Assembly: GCA_052148715.1 (NCBI GenBank) | Contig: JBKQHQ010000025.1 | Location: 1-49,948, forward strand | Reading direction: 5' to 3' | Length of the DNA: 49,948 nt | From: JBKQHQ01 sp052148715 | GTDB taxonomy: Bacteria > Pseudomonadota > Alphaproteobacteria > Rhizobiales > Xanthobacteraceae | In this document: positions 10,691 to 24,808 of the stretch, piece after piece | Layout of the letters: every line of letters begins with the position of its first letter | How positions within the stretch are numbered: position 1 is the stretch's first letter | The notes under the pieces: model-generated | Seen by the model: only the letters and a program-made list of their open reading frames with translations | Told to the model about the DNA's origin: nothing | The model's database searches: none | Made by a program: the position numbers and the translations under genes

Positions 10691-12007
10691 TCAGGTGCCC
10701 TGGCCGCCGCACTTGTTGGTTTTGGTATTGAAGTTGCCGCACTTGAGCTTAACCCAATCGGCAACCAGGTCCTTGGAGCCTTCGAGATAAGGCGACCAAG
10801 CGGCGCCCGGAACGAGCCCGTCGGTCTTCCACACCACGTCGAATTGCCCGTCGCCGCGCACTTCGCCAATGAACACGGGCTTGGTGATATGGTGGTTGGG
10901 AAGCATTTCCGAGGTTCCGCCGGTCAGGTTCGGCGCCTGGATGCCCGGCAGCGCATCGATCACCTTGTCCGGATCGGTCGTGCCGACCTTCTCGACCGCC
11001 TTCACCCACATGGCGAACCCGATCACATGGGCCTCCATCGGGTCATTGGTGGTGCGCTTCGGATCCTTGATGAAGGTGTGCCACTTGGCAATGAACTCCT
11101 TGTTGGCGGGCGTGTCGATCGATTCGAAGTAATTCCAGGCGGCGAGATGCCCGAGCAACGGCTTGGTGTCGACACCAGCCAATTCCTCCTCGCCGACCGA
11201 GAAGGCGACGACCGGGATGTCCTTCGCCTTGACGCCTTGATTGCCGAGCTCCTTGTAGAACGGGACATTGGCATCGCCGTTGATGGTAGACACCACGGCG
11301 GTCTTCTTGCCTTCGGAACCGAATTTCTTGATCGCGGCAACGCGCGTCTGCCAGTCGGCATGACCGAATGGCGTGTAGTTGATCGAGATGTCCTCGTCCT
11401 TCACGCCTTTGGACTTGAGATAGGCCTCAAGAATCTTGTTGGTGGTGCGGGGGTAGACGTAATCGGTGCCTTCCAGCACCCAGCGCTGCACCTTTTCTTC
11501 CTTCATCAGGTAGTCGACCGCGGGGATCGCCTGCTGGTTCGGCGCGGCACCCGTGTAGAACACGTTGCGCTCGCTTTCCTCACCCTCGTACTGCACCGGG
11601 TAGAACAGGATGCTGTCTAGCTCCTTGAACACCGGCAACACCGACTTGCGCGATACCGAGGTCCAACAGCCGAACACGGCCGCGACCTTGTCCTTGCTGA
11701 TCAACTCGCGCGCCTTCTCGGCAAAGAGCGGCCAGTTCGAGGCGGGGTCGACGACAACGGCCTCAAGCTTTTTGCCGAGCAATCCTCCTTTCTTGTTCTG
11801 CTCGTCGATGAGCATGAGCATGACGTCTTTCAGCGTGGTCTCACTGATGGCCATGGTTCCGGAAAGGGAATGCAGCACGCCGACCTTGATCGTATCCTGG
11901 GCCTTGGCGGGGAGCCCAGACGCAAGACAGACGGCCAGTCCCGCCGCGGCAAGGAGCCAACGACGGCCGATCGGTCGCGCAGCGACCGCACTCATAGCTT
12001 CTAGCAT
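10691..12007 (-). CDS. urtA: Urea ABC transporter substrate-binding protein UrtA
   Basis: UrtA is the periplasmic urea-binding protein (type 1 periplasmic fold). The ATG at 12007 gives 438 residues and is preceded by AAAGGACATCGCG, whose AGGA supports this start over the ATG at 12115. A signal peptide follows: RPIGRRWLL, then a hydrophobic run, then GLPAKAQ with cleavage near AKA-QD. Family blocks include VGVLHSLSGTMAISE, AVFGCWTSVSRKSVLPVF, LFYPVQYEGEE and WVLEGTDYVYPRTTNKI, strongly characteristic of UrtA rather than amino acid-binding relatives. It is the first gene of the urt-ure operon, behind the sigma-54 promoter at 12066-12080. Confidence 0.96.
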   Translation of the reverse strand: MLEAMSAVAARPIGRRWLLAAAGLAVCLASGLPAKAQDTIKVGVLHSLSGTMAISETTLKDVMLMLIDEQNKKGGLLGKKLEAVVVDPASNWPLFAEKARELISKDKVAAVFGCWTSVSRKSVLPVFKELDSILFYPVQYEGEESERNVFYTGAAPNQQAIPAVDYLMKEEKVQRWVLEGTDYVYPRTTNKILEAYLKSKGVKDEDISINYTPFGHADWQTRVAAIKKFGSEGKKTAVVSTINGDANVPFYKELGNQGVKAKDIPVVAFSVGEEELAGVDTKPLLGHLAAWNYFESIDTPANKEFIAKWHTFIKDPKRTTNDPMEAHVIGFAMWVKAVEKVGTTDPDKVIDALPGIQAPNLTGGTSEMLPNHHITKPVFIGEVRGDGQFDVVWKTDGLVPGAAWSPYLEGSKDLVADWVKLKCGNFNTKTNKCGGQGT

Positions 12008-12065
12008 CGCGATGTCCTTTTGTGTTTTAGCCTCCCGGCGCCCGGCACCGGCAATCGACGATGTC

Positions 12066-12080
12066 GCAAGGAGCGTGCCA
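12066..12080 (-). promoter_or_regulatory. Sigma-54 (RpoN) -24/-12 promoter for urtA
   Basis: On the minus strand the sequence reads TGGCACG-CTCC-TTGC-G. This matches the sigma-54 consensus TGGCAC-N5-TTGC(A/T) except the final base. The -24 element is 12080-12074 and the -12 element 12069-12066. The start point would be near 12054, leaving a leader of about 47 bases before the urtA ATG at 12007. RpoN with NtrC commonly controls nitrogen scavenging, so nitrogen-limited expression of the urea genes is expected (inference). Confidence 0.82.
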
Positions 12081-12138
12081 AGACGCCGCATCGCAGCAAG
12101 CGGCTGACTCAACAAAGGATTGTGGATATCGAAGAATT

Positions 12139-12153
12139 GCCTAATAATTAGGC
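12139..12153. promoter_or_regulatory. Palindrome GCCTAATAATTAGGC upstream of the sigma-54 promoter
   Basis: Perfect 7-base arms around a central A. It is centred about 92 bases upstream of the predicted urtA start point, where sigma-54 activators usually bind. The sequence is not the textbook NtrC site (GCAC-N7-GTGC), so the regulator is unknown. An IHF-like match overlaps its left edge. Confidence 0.45.
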
Positions 12154-12335
12154 GTATGCCAAATGATTAAACAGTGGGCAGCCGCGCGCGACTTTTGATC
12201 AATTGTTTACCCCGATCCAAGCATCCCGAGCAGGTTCGCCAAATGAAACGTTGTAGCCCGGCGGCCAGCGACGTCAGTGCCCAGCTGCGGCCGAGTGCTT
12301 GAAGGTGATTTGTGCGATCGCGCGAACACAGTGCC

Positions 12336-12360
12336 GGAACTTGGGCGCCGTCGCGGAGTT
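12336..12360 (+). promoter_or_regulatory. Possible EcfG-type (general stress) promoter
   Basis: GGAAC (12336-12340) and GTT (12358-12360) are separated by 17 bases, close to the alphaproteobacterial EcfG form GGAAC-N16/17-CGTT. The base before GTT is A, not the usual C. It would start a plus-strand transcript near 12368 carrying the small ORF at 12514 and perhaps the kinase genes. A match this short is expected by chance fairly often. Confidence 0.25.
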
Positions 12361-12513
12361 CTGACGTCATTGTGCCAACAGAAAAACATATTCGATGTCG
12401 GGTAGGCAACATAATGCCAGTACATCGAAGTTCCGGGGCGGGCGACCGCCCTGCTGCTTGCTTTGCAAAACCTGCAGAGTTACCGTCGCATTGGGGACAA
12501 AGAGGAGGTCGAC

Positions 12514-12657
12514 ATGACAATCCTCGATGCACGCACAAACAAACATTGTCCGACTAACCGGACACCCCCGATCTGGCGCTTCAGCAATCTTCTTTGCCGA
12601 AGGTCGCGGCGCAGTATCGCGTGGCGTCGGTGCCCGTCCTTATTAAGCCCCGGGTGA
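12514..12657 (+). CDS. Small ORF with strong ribosome binding site upstream of the kinase gene
   Basis: ATG at 12514 opens 47 codons ending in TGA at 12657. The sequence AGAGGAGG at 12501-12508 sits 5 bases before the ATG and is one of the best ribosome binding sites in the window. The product begins MTILDARTNKHC and turns arginine-rich (CRRSRRSIAWRR); no domain or signal peptide is recognised. It ends 102 bases before the kinase start on the same strand, so it could be a leader peptide or a small regulatory protein. The strong site is the only real argument for it. Confidence 0.4.
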   Translation: MTILDARTNKHCPTNRTPPIWRFSNLLCRRSRRSIAWRRCPSLLSPG

Positions 12658-12759
12658 TCCATGTGCGCGAGGGGCGCGGCTAATCCGACCGAGGTCGCTC
12701 GGGTCACGGCCTGAGAACAACTCCTACATCCCAATCGTTCAGCCGTACAGCGAGGCCCC

Positions 12760-19062
<6,303 letters not shown>

Positions 19063-19078
19063 GCGGGGGGAAAACCCT

Positions 19079-20980
19079 ATGATCGAAAACGACAGGGTCA
19101 ATATTCTCCTGGTCGACGACCAGCCCAGCAAATTGCTGAGCTACGAGGTCGTGCTGCGGGACCTGGGGGAGACACTGATCAAGGCGACCTCCGCACGCGA
19201 GGCGCTGGAGCATCTGCTGCGCAGCGAGATCGCCGTCATTCTGATCGACGTCTGCATGCCGGATCTGGATGGCTTTCAGCTCGCCTCGATGATTCGCGAG
19301 CATCCCCGGTTCCAGCAAACAGCGATCATCTTCGTCTCGGCGGTGCTCTTGAACGAGGTCGACTTCCTCCGCGGATACGAAATGGGAGCGGTCGATTACG
19401 TGCCGGTTCCGGTCATCCCGGACGTGTTGCGGGCGAAGGTCAAGGTATTTGCCGAGCTTTATCGCAAGACGCGCCAGCTGGAGCAGCTCAACGCCCAGCT
19501 TGAAACGCGGGTGCGCGAGCGAACCGCGGAGCTTGAAGCCTCGACCACCAACCTATTGGAGAGCGAGCAGCGGCGCAATCTAGCGCTCGCGGCCGGACAA
19601 ATGGGCTCCTGGGACTGGGACCTCGTCCGGCGCGACTGCATGTGGGACGAGGGGCAATATCGGATTTTCGGGGTGAACCCGGACAGCTTCAAGGTCACGG
19701 TGGAGAACGTCGGCGCGCTGATCGATCCGGAGGACTGGCTTCGGCTGCAGAACATGCTGCGAGGCTTTTCCGGTGACGGCGAGGCGCACCAAACCGAGTT
19801 CCGCATCCGTCGTCCCAACAGCGAGGTGCGCTGGTGCATGGGAACGGCGTCGGCACGCGTCGACGCTGCGGGCAAAATCGTTCGCGTGAGCGGCGTCACC
19901 GTCGACATTACCGAACGCAAGCGCACCGAGGAGCGTCAGGCGCTGCTGGCGCGCGAGGTCGACCATCGGGCGAAGAACGCGCTTGCAGTCGTGCAATCGA
20001 TCGTACGGTTGACCCGGTCGGACACCATCAACAACTATGTCTCCGCCGTCGAAGGTCGCATCGGCGCCTTGGCGCGCGCGCACACGCTGCTGGCGCAGTC
20101 GCGTTGGGTGGGCGCCGACCTCGCAATGCTGATCGATGAGGAGCTCGCCCCCTATCGGACCGGGGAGCCGGGTCGGATCCGCTCAAGCGGGCCTCCGGCG
20201 TCACTCGACCCGCGCACGGCGCAAACGATTGCGCTCGCGGTGCACGAGCTCGCCACCAATGCGGCCAAACATGGCGCGCTGTCATCGATGTCCGGGCGTG
20301 TGGCAATTGCTTGGGAGCTGAAGCCGGGATCATTGTCGGTGCACTGGACCGAAACCGGCGGCCCGAGGGTGCAATCGCCGGCTGCGAAGGGGTTCGGCAT
20401 CAAGGTGATCGTCACAAGCGTTGAGGCGCAGCTCGGCGGCAAGGCGCATTTCGATTGGTGTCCCGACGGTGCGCAGTGCACCTTGACCTTGCCGCACGGC
20501 GGCGAGATCGAGCAAACCCCGTCCCTATCCCGCGTCCATTGGCTAACCGAGGACGGCGAGCTCCGACCAGGGCTGACGCGCGGCAAGCAGGTGATGATCG
20601 TGGAGGACGAGGCGCTGATCGGGTTGATGATGAAGGACACGCTGACGGAGCTCGGGCTGGCCGTCAGCGGGCCGTACAGCACGTTGAGGGGGGCATTGCG
20701 TGCCGCGCATGACGACGACGTGGACTTCGCCATTCTCGACGTCAATCTGGCCGGCGAGTGGGTTTATCCGGTCGCCGACGTGTTAGCTGCGCGCGGGGTT
20801 CCGTTCATATTCGTCACCGGCTACGGAGCCGACAGCGTTGATTGCAGATTTGCCCAAGCGCAGATTTTCGAGAAGCCGATCGAACCGAAGCTCCTCGAAA
20901 CGATATTCGCCGCCCGAATCGAGCCGGCGTTCCGCGGCTCCCCCGCCCGGGCGTCATCGCTCGCGCGCGGCAATCGCTAA
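19079..20980 (+). CDS. Hybrid HWE-family histidine kinase, REC-PAS-HWE-REC
   Basis: A 633-residue soluble protein, 16 bases after the poly-HAMP kinase and almost surely cotranscribed. An N-terminal receiver (about 1-125) has phospho-acceptor Asp57, but the conserved switch lysine is replaced (DYVPVPVIP). A short coiled coil (about 130-165) leads to a PAS domain of the PAS_3 type (about 170-285). The HWE kinase core has EVDHRAKNALAVVQS with His296, N-box HELATNAAKHG with Asn394, and the name-giving motif VHWTETGGP (Trp423). A second receiver (about 505-620) has Asp554 and a regular KP motif (FEKPIEP). The ATG at 19079 follows a GCGGGGGG tract. It may take phosphoryl groups from the upstream kinase through its N-terminal receiver (inference). 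Confidence 0.93.
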   Translation: MIENDRVNILLVDDQPSKLLSYEVVLRDLGETLIKATSAREALEHLLRSEIAVILIDVCMPDLDGFQLASMIREHPRFQQTAIIFVSAVLLNEVDFLRGYEMGAVDYVPVPVIPDVLRAKVKVFAELYRKTRQLEQLNAQLETRVRERTAELEASTTNLLESEQRRNLALAAGQMGSWDWDLVRRDCMWDEGQYRIFGVNPDSFKVTVENVGALIDPEDWLRLQNMLRGFSGDGEAHQTEFRIRRPNSEVRWCMGTASARVDAAGKIVRVSGVTVDITERKRTEERQALLAREVDHRAKNALAVVQSIVRLTRSDTINNYVSAVEGRIGALARAHTLLAQSRWVGADLAMLIDEELAPYRTGEPGRIRSSGPPASLDPRTAQTIALAVHELATNAAKHGALSSMSGRVAIAWELKPGSLSVHWTETGGPRVQSPAAKGFGIKVIVTSVEAQLGGKAHFDWCPDGAQCTLTLPHGGEIEQTPSLSRVHWLTEDGELRPGLTRGKQVMIVEDEALIGLMMKDTLTELGLAVSGPYSTLRGALRAAHDDDVDFAILDVNLAGEWVYPVADVLAARGVPFIFVTGYGADSVDCRFAQAQIFEKPIEPKLLETIFAARIEPAFRGSPARASSLARGNR

Positions 20981-21076
20981 ATTCAGCGAAACCTGGTATC
21001 CGATTACTTCAGTATGTTCCGCAGGAACGATCATGATGCTCGAGCGCGATCTTGAGCTATGGCCGGGAGGATGTTC

Positions 21077-21385
21077 ATGCGAAGGCTTGCACTCTGTTCA
21101 TGCACCGTGCTGATGCTGCTCGGCATCGGCAGCTTCACCGCGCGCGCGCAATTCCTGGAGTCGCAGCAACTCTCCGACCCGCGGGCCCTGCGGGCCATCC
21201 ACGAATTGCAGAATCTGATCGCGTACTTGGAGGCCAACCCCTATTACTACGGCGGCCACAAGGAGGCTGCGATCGCCAAGGCGCGAGCGACCATCGACCA
21301 CCTGCGGGCCGCCATGGGACCAAGGCGTTACTTTTGGTCGCCGCCCGACTGCTGCTACGCCCGTCCGCCGCTTTATTACCGGTGA
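21077..21385 (+). CDS. Small secreted protein of unknown function
   Basis: A 102-residue product with a clear signal peptide: MRRLALCSCTVLMLLGIGSFTARAQ, cleavage probably after ARA. The ATG at 21077 is preferred because GGGAGG (21064-21069) sits 7 bases ahead; an ATG at 21071 is too close and one at 21059 lies before it. The mature part is about 78 residues: a helical stretch with DPRALRAIHELQNLIAYLEANPYYYGGHKEAAIAKARATI, then an aromatic and Pro-rich end with adjacent cysteines (PPDCCYARPPLYY). No family is recognised. It follows the two kinase genes by 96 bases in the same direction, so it could be their output or a periplasmic companion (inference only). Confidence 0.65.
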   Translation: MRRLALCSCTVLMLLGIGSFTARAQFLESQQLSDPRALRAIHELQNLIAYLEANPYYYGGHKEAAIAKARATIDHLRAAMGPRRYFWSPPDCCYARPPLYYR

Positions 21386-21386
21386 G

Positions 21387-21428
21387 CCGGCGCGCTTCGA
21401 ATCTGAAGCCCTTCGGGCTTGGCGCCGG
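21387..21428. terminator. Stem-loop between convergent genes, possible bidirectional terminator
   Basis: Outer arms CCGGCGC (21387-21393) and GCGCCGG (21422-21428) enclose an inner perfect hairpin AAGCCC-TTC-GGGCTT (21406-21420). It lies two bases past the small secreted protein gene (plus) and 44 bases past the end of mdtC (minus). There is no U-tract, so intrinsic termination would be weak; an mRNA 3' end or Rho-aided role is possible. Confidence 0.45.
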
Positions 21429-21472
21429 ATCAGCGCGGTAACGGCTCTGGCGGAATACCTATACTCTGCCGA

Positions 21473-24400
21473 TCAATGACCAAGCTGCGGCGCGCCCGAC
21501 GCGGGTGCGTCCCGACCGAGGCGGCGCGCGGCGAGCCACTGGCCGAACCGATCGAAATAGAGATATATGACCGGCGTCGTGTAGAGCGTCAGGAATTGGC
21601 TGATCAGCAGCCCGCCCACGATCGCGATCCCGAGCGGCCGACGGATCTCGCCGCCGTTGCCGAAGCTGAAGGCAAGCGGCACGGCGCCGAGCATGGCCGC
21701 CATGGTTGTCATCATGATCGGACGGAAGCGGAGCAGGCAGGCCTGAAAGATGGCATCGCGAGAGTTCATGTTGTGCGAGCGTTTGGCGTCAAGCGCAAAG
21801 TCGATCATCATGATCGCGTTCTTCTTAACGATGCCGATCAGCAGGATCACGCCGATCATCGCGATGATGCTGAACTCCGTCTTAAAAACGATCAGCGCCA
21901 GCACCGCTCCGACACCGGCGGACGGCAAGGTGGAAAGGATCGTGATCGGGTGGATGTAGCTTTCGTACAAGATGCCAAGCACGATGTATACGGCCGCGAG
22001 CGCCGCGGCGATCAGCAGCGGTTCGCTGCTCAGCGATTGCGCAAACAACTGCGCGGTACCGGCGAGGGAACCGTGCACTGAGACCGGCATGTGAAGCGCG
22101 TCCACGGCGCGGTTAAGCTCGGCAGTGGCATCGCTGAGCGAGGCACCCGGCTGCAGATTGAACGAGATGGTCGATGCAACGAACGGACCCTGATGGTTCA
22201 CCGCCAATGGCGTGTTGCCTGGCTGGTAATGCGTGAAGGCAGCGAGCGGAACCATCGATTCCTGGCTGGTGCTGACGGCAGCGCCGGTTGATGTTCCGCC
22301 CTTGCCGGTATTGGCCAGCGCGTTGGTTGCGGCGTTGCGCGCCGAGTTGTTCAGCGTGCTCGTCGCCGCAGCGGTCGTCGCGCTTGATGTGCCTGTCTTG
22401 CCCGAGGATGTTGACCGAGCGCTGCTCGAGACCGTCCCGGCAGGCGCATTTGTCGTCGCCGTTCCGCTCGGATTGGCTCCCGACGTGCTGACGTAGATGT
22501 CCTTGAGCATCGAGGAACGCTGTGTGTAGCGCGGATCGACCTCCATGACCACGTGATACTGATTGAGCGCACTGTAGATGACCGAAACTTGGCGCTGCCC
22601 GAACGCATCATAGAGCGTGTTGTCGATCTGCACCGGCGTGACCCCGAGCCGGGAGGCGGTGTCACGGTCGATCACAACGTCGCTCTCCAGCCCTTTCTGC
22701 TGCTGATCCGAGCTGACATCGGTGAGGACGGTGCTGCGCTGAAGCGCATCCATCAGCTTTTGCGCCCAGGTATATAGCTCATCCGTATTGTCGGCTTGCA
22801 AAGTGTATTGAAAGGCGGCATCGCTCTGGCGCCCGCCGGCACCGCGGAAATCCTGAACGCTCACGAGGGTCAGCCGGCCGCCCGGCACTTGGTTGAGCTG
22901 CGGGCGCAGGCGCGCCACCACCTGGTCCGCGGTCACATCGCGGTCCGACAACGACTTCAGAGAGACGAAGACGGAGCCCGTATTGATCTGCGACAGGCCA
23001 CCGCCGCTCCCCGCGCCGGTGTAGCCCACGACGCTGTCCACCGCCGGATCGTTTTGGACGATCGACATCATCTGGACGAGCTTGCGGCTCATGGCCTGGA
23101 ACGAAACGCTCTGGTCGGCCCGCAGAATGCCGATCAACCGGCCAGTGTCTTGCTGCGGAAACAGCCCATAGGGCACGATCGCAAACAGCACGACGTTCAG
23201 GCAGACCGTGGCGAACAAGATCAGCATGACGAGCCCGCCGTGGCCCAGGGCCCAGCCGAGGGTGCGCTCGTAGCCGCCGAGGATCCGGTCGAACATGCTG
23301 CGCCGGCGCAGCCCCGCCGGCGCCGGCGGCCGCGCCCGTAGAATCAGCGCGCACATCATCGGCGTAGTCGTGAGCGATATGACCAGCGATATGATGATCG
23401 CCAGCGACAAGGTGAGCGTGAACTCGCGGAAGAAGCGGCCGAGTATTCCACCCATCAGCAGGATCGGCAGGAATACCGCGACGAGCGACACCGTGATCGA
23501 CAGGACCGTGAATCCAACCTCGCGCGCGCCGCGTAACGCCGCCTCGAGGCGCGGGACTCCGGCATGCAGGTGGCGGGAGATGTTTTCGAGCACGACGATC
23601 GCATCGTCGACCACAAAACCCGTGGCGATGGTCAGCGCCATCAGCGAGAGATTGTCCAGGCTGTAGCCCAGCAAATACATCGCCGCGAAGGTGCCGATGA
23701 TCGAGACCGGAACCGCGATGCTGGGAATGATCGTAGCCCGTATATCGCCTAAGAACAGGAACACGACGATCGTGACCAATGCGACCGCAATCAACAACGT
23801 TATCTGCGTGTCGTGCAGCGAGGCGCGGATGGTGATCGAACGATCGATGGCAACGTTGAGCTCCACGTCGGCCGGCATCGCCGCCTTCAGGGGGGGCAGC
23901 TCGGCTCTGACCCGGTCCACGGTCTCGATGATGTTGGCGCCGGGCTGAGCGGAAAGAATCACCAGCACGGAAGGCTTGCCGTTGGCCATACCCAGATTGC
24001 GCAGGTCCTCGACCGAATCCTGCACGTCACCCACATCCGACAGGCGGACGGCGGCGCCGTTACGATAGGCGACGACGAGGGGCACGTAGTCCGCGGCGTG
24101 GCTCGCCTGGTCGTTGGTGTAGATCTGGTAGTGCTTGTCCCCGTCCTCGAGCGCCCCCTTTGGACTGTTGGCATTGGCGGACGCGAGCGCGGCGCGGACA
24201 TCCTCGAGCCCGATGCCGTATTTGAACAAGGCCTGCGGGTTGAGCTCCACGCGGACCGCCGGAAGGGCGGCCCCGCCGATGATGACTTGGCCGATGCCGT
24301 TCAGCTGCGACAAGCGCTGTTGCAAGACGTTGCTGGCGGCATCGTACAACTGACCCCGCGTGAGCGTCTTCGACGTCAATGCAAGGATGAGGATCGGGGC

Positions 24401-24808
24401 GTCGGCCGGGTTGACCTTGCGATAGGTGGGATTGGTGCGCAGGCTGACGGGGAGGTCGACGCGGGCGGCGTTGATCGCTGCCTGCACGTCACGCGCCGCG
24501 CCGTCGATGTCGCGGTCGAGTCCGAACTGCAGCGTGATGCGCGTCTGTCCGATCCCGCTTGACGAGGTCATCTCCGTGACATTGGCGATCTGGCCGAGAT
24601 GCCGTTCGAGCGGGGCTGCGACAGTGGTCGCCACCGTGTCCGGGCTTGCCCCAGGCAGTTGGGCGTTGACCGTAATGGTGGGAATGTCGACCTGCGGCAA
24701 CGGAGCAACGGGCAGCTTCGAATAGGCGAGCGCCCCCGCAAGCGCAATCCCGATCGTCAACAGGGTCGTGGCCACCGGCCGCAGGATGAACGGCGCGGAG
24801 ATGTTCAT
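21473..24808 (-). CDS. mdtC: RND efflux pump subunit, MdtC-like, with low-complexity insertion
   Basis: An inner-membrane proton-driven RND transporter of the MdtB/MdtC pair type. It starts MNISAPFILRPVATTLLTIGIALAG and has 12 expected membrane helices. The proton-relay motif GFVVDDAIVVLEN and the distal GIVKKNAIMMIDFA are present. Similarity to E. coli MdtC is clear in PLPQVDIPTI, TRITLQFGLDRDI and GAARDVQAAINAA. At 1111 residues it is about 85 longer than MdtC. The excess is a Ser/Thr/Ala/Gly-rich stretch at about residues 772-849 (DNA about 22260-22495), within the second periplasmic porter region, after DIYVS and before MVPLAAF. It overlaps mdtB by ATGA. Substrates are unknown; MdtABC relatives export bile salts, novobiocin or metals-related compounds. 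Confidence 0.93.
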   Translation of the reverse strand: MNISAPFILRPVATTLLTIGIALAGALAYSKLPVAPLPQVDIPTITVNAQLPGASPDTVATTVAAPLERHLGQIANVTEMTSSSGIGQTRITLQFGLDRDIDGAARDVQAAINAARVDLPVSLRTNPTYRKVNPADAPILILALTSKTLTRGQLYDAASNVLQQRLSQLNGIGQVIIGGAALPAVRVELNPQALFKYGIGLEDVRAALASANANSPKGALEDGDKHYQIYTNDQASHAADYVPLVVAYRNGAAVRLSDVGDVQDSVEDLRNLGMANGKPSVLVILSAQPGANIIETVDRVRAELPPLKAAMPADVELNVAIDRSITIRASLHDTQITLLIAVALVTIVVFLFLGDIRATIIPSIAVPVSIIGTFAAMYLLGYSLDNLSLMALTIATGFVVDDAIVVLENISRHLHAGVPRLEAALRGAREVGFTVLSITVSLVAVFLPILLMGGILGRFFREFTLTLSLAIIISLVISLTTTPMMCALILRARPPAPAGLRRRSMFDRILGGYERTLGWALGHGGLVMLILFATVCLNVVLFAIVPYGLFPQQDTGRLIGILRADQSVSFQAMSRKLVQMMSIVQNDPAVDSVVGYTGAGSGGGLSQINTGSVFVSLKSLSDRDVTADQVVARLRPQLNQVPGGRLTLVSVQDFRGAGGRQSDAAFQYTLQADNTDELYTWAQKLMDALQRSTVLTDVSSDQQQKGLESDVVIDRDTASRLGVTPVQIDNTLYDAFGQRQVSVIYSALNQYHVVMEVDPRYTQRSSMLKDIYVSTSGANPSGTATTNAPAGTVSSSARSTSSGKTGTSSATTAAATSTLNNSARNAATNALANTGKGGTSTGAAVSTSQESMVPLAAFTHYQPGNTPLAVNHQGPFVASTISFNLQPGASLSDATAELNRAVDALHMPVSVHGSLAGTAQLFAQSLSSEPLLIAAALAAVYIVLGILYESYIHPITILSTLPSAGVGAVLALIVFKTEFSIIAMIGVILLIGIVKKNAIMMIDFALDAKRSHNMNSRDAIFQACLLRFRPIMMTTMAAMLGAVPLAFSFGNGGEIRRPLGIAIVGGLLISQFLTLYTTPVIYLYFDRFGQWLAARRLGRDAPASGAPQLGH

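Larger units (their letters stand above)
12008..12759. other. Divergent intergenic region between urtA and the poly-HAMP kinase
   Basis: This 752-base gap separates two divergent transcription units. From left to right it holds the urtA leader, a sigma-54 type promoter (minus, 12066-12080), a 15-base palindrome (12139-12153), possible IHF-like matches (TATCGAAGAATTG at 12127-12139 and GATCAATTGTTTA at 12197-12209, each one mismatch from WATCAANNNNTTR), a weak EcfG-like promoter (plus, 12336-12360) and a 47-codon ORF with a strong ribosome binding site (12514-12657). The part from 12658 to 12759 shows nothing more than the kinase ribosome binding site. Confidence 0.6.

Noticed and set aside
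12167..12538. 123-codon minus-strand frame between urtA and the kinase
   Set aside because: No ribosome binding site, no family, and it runs through the plus-strand ORF and promoter-like signals.
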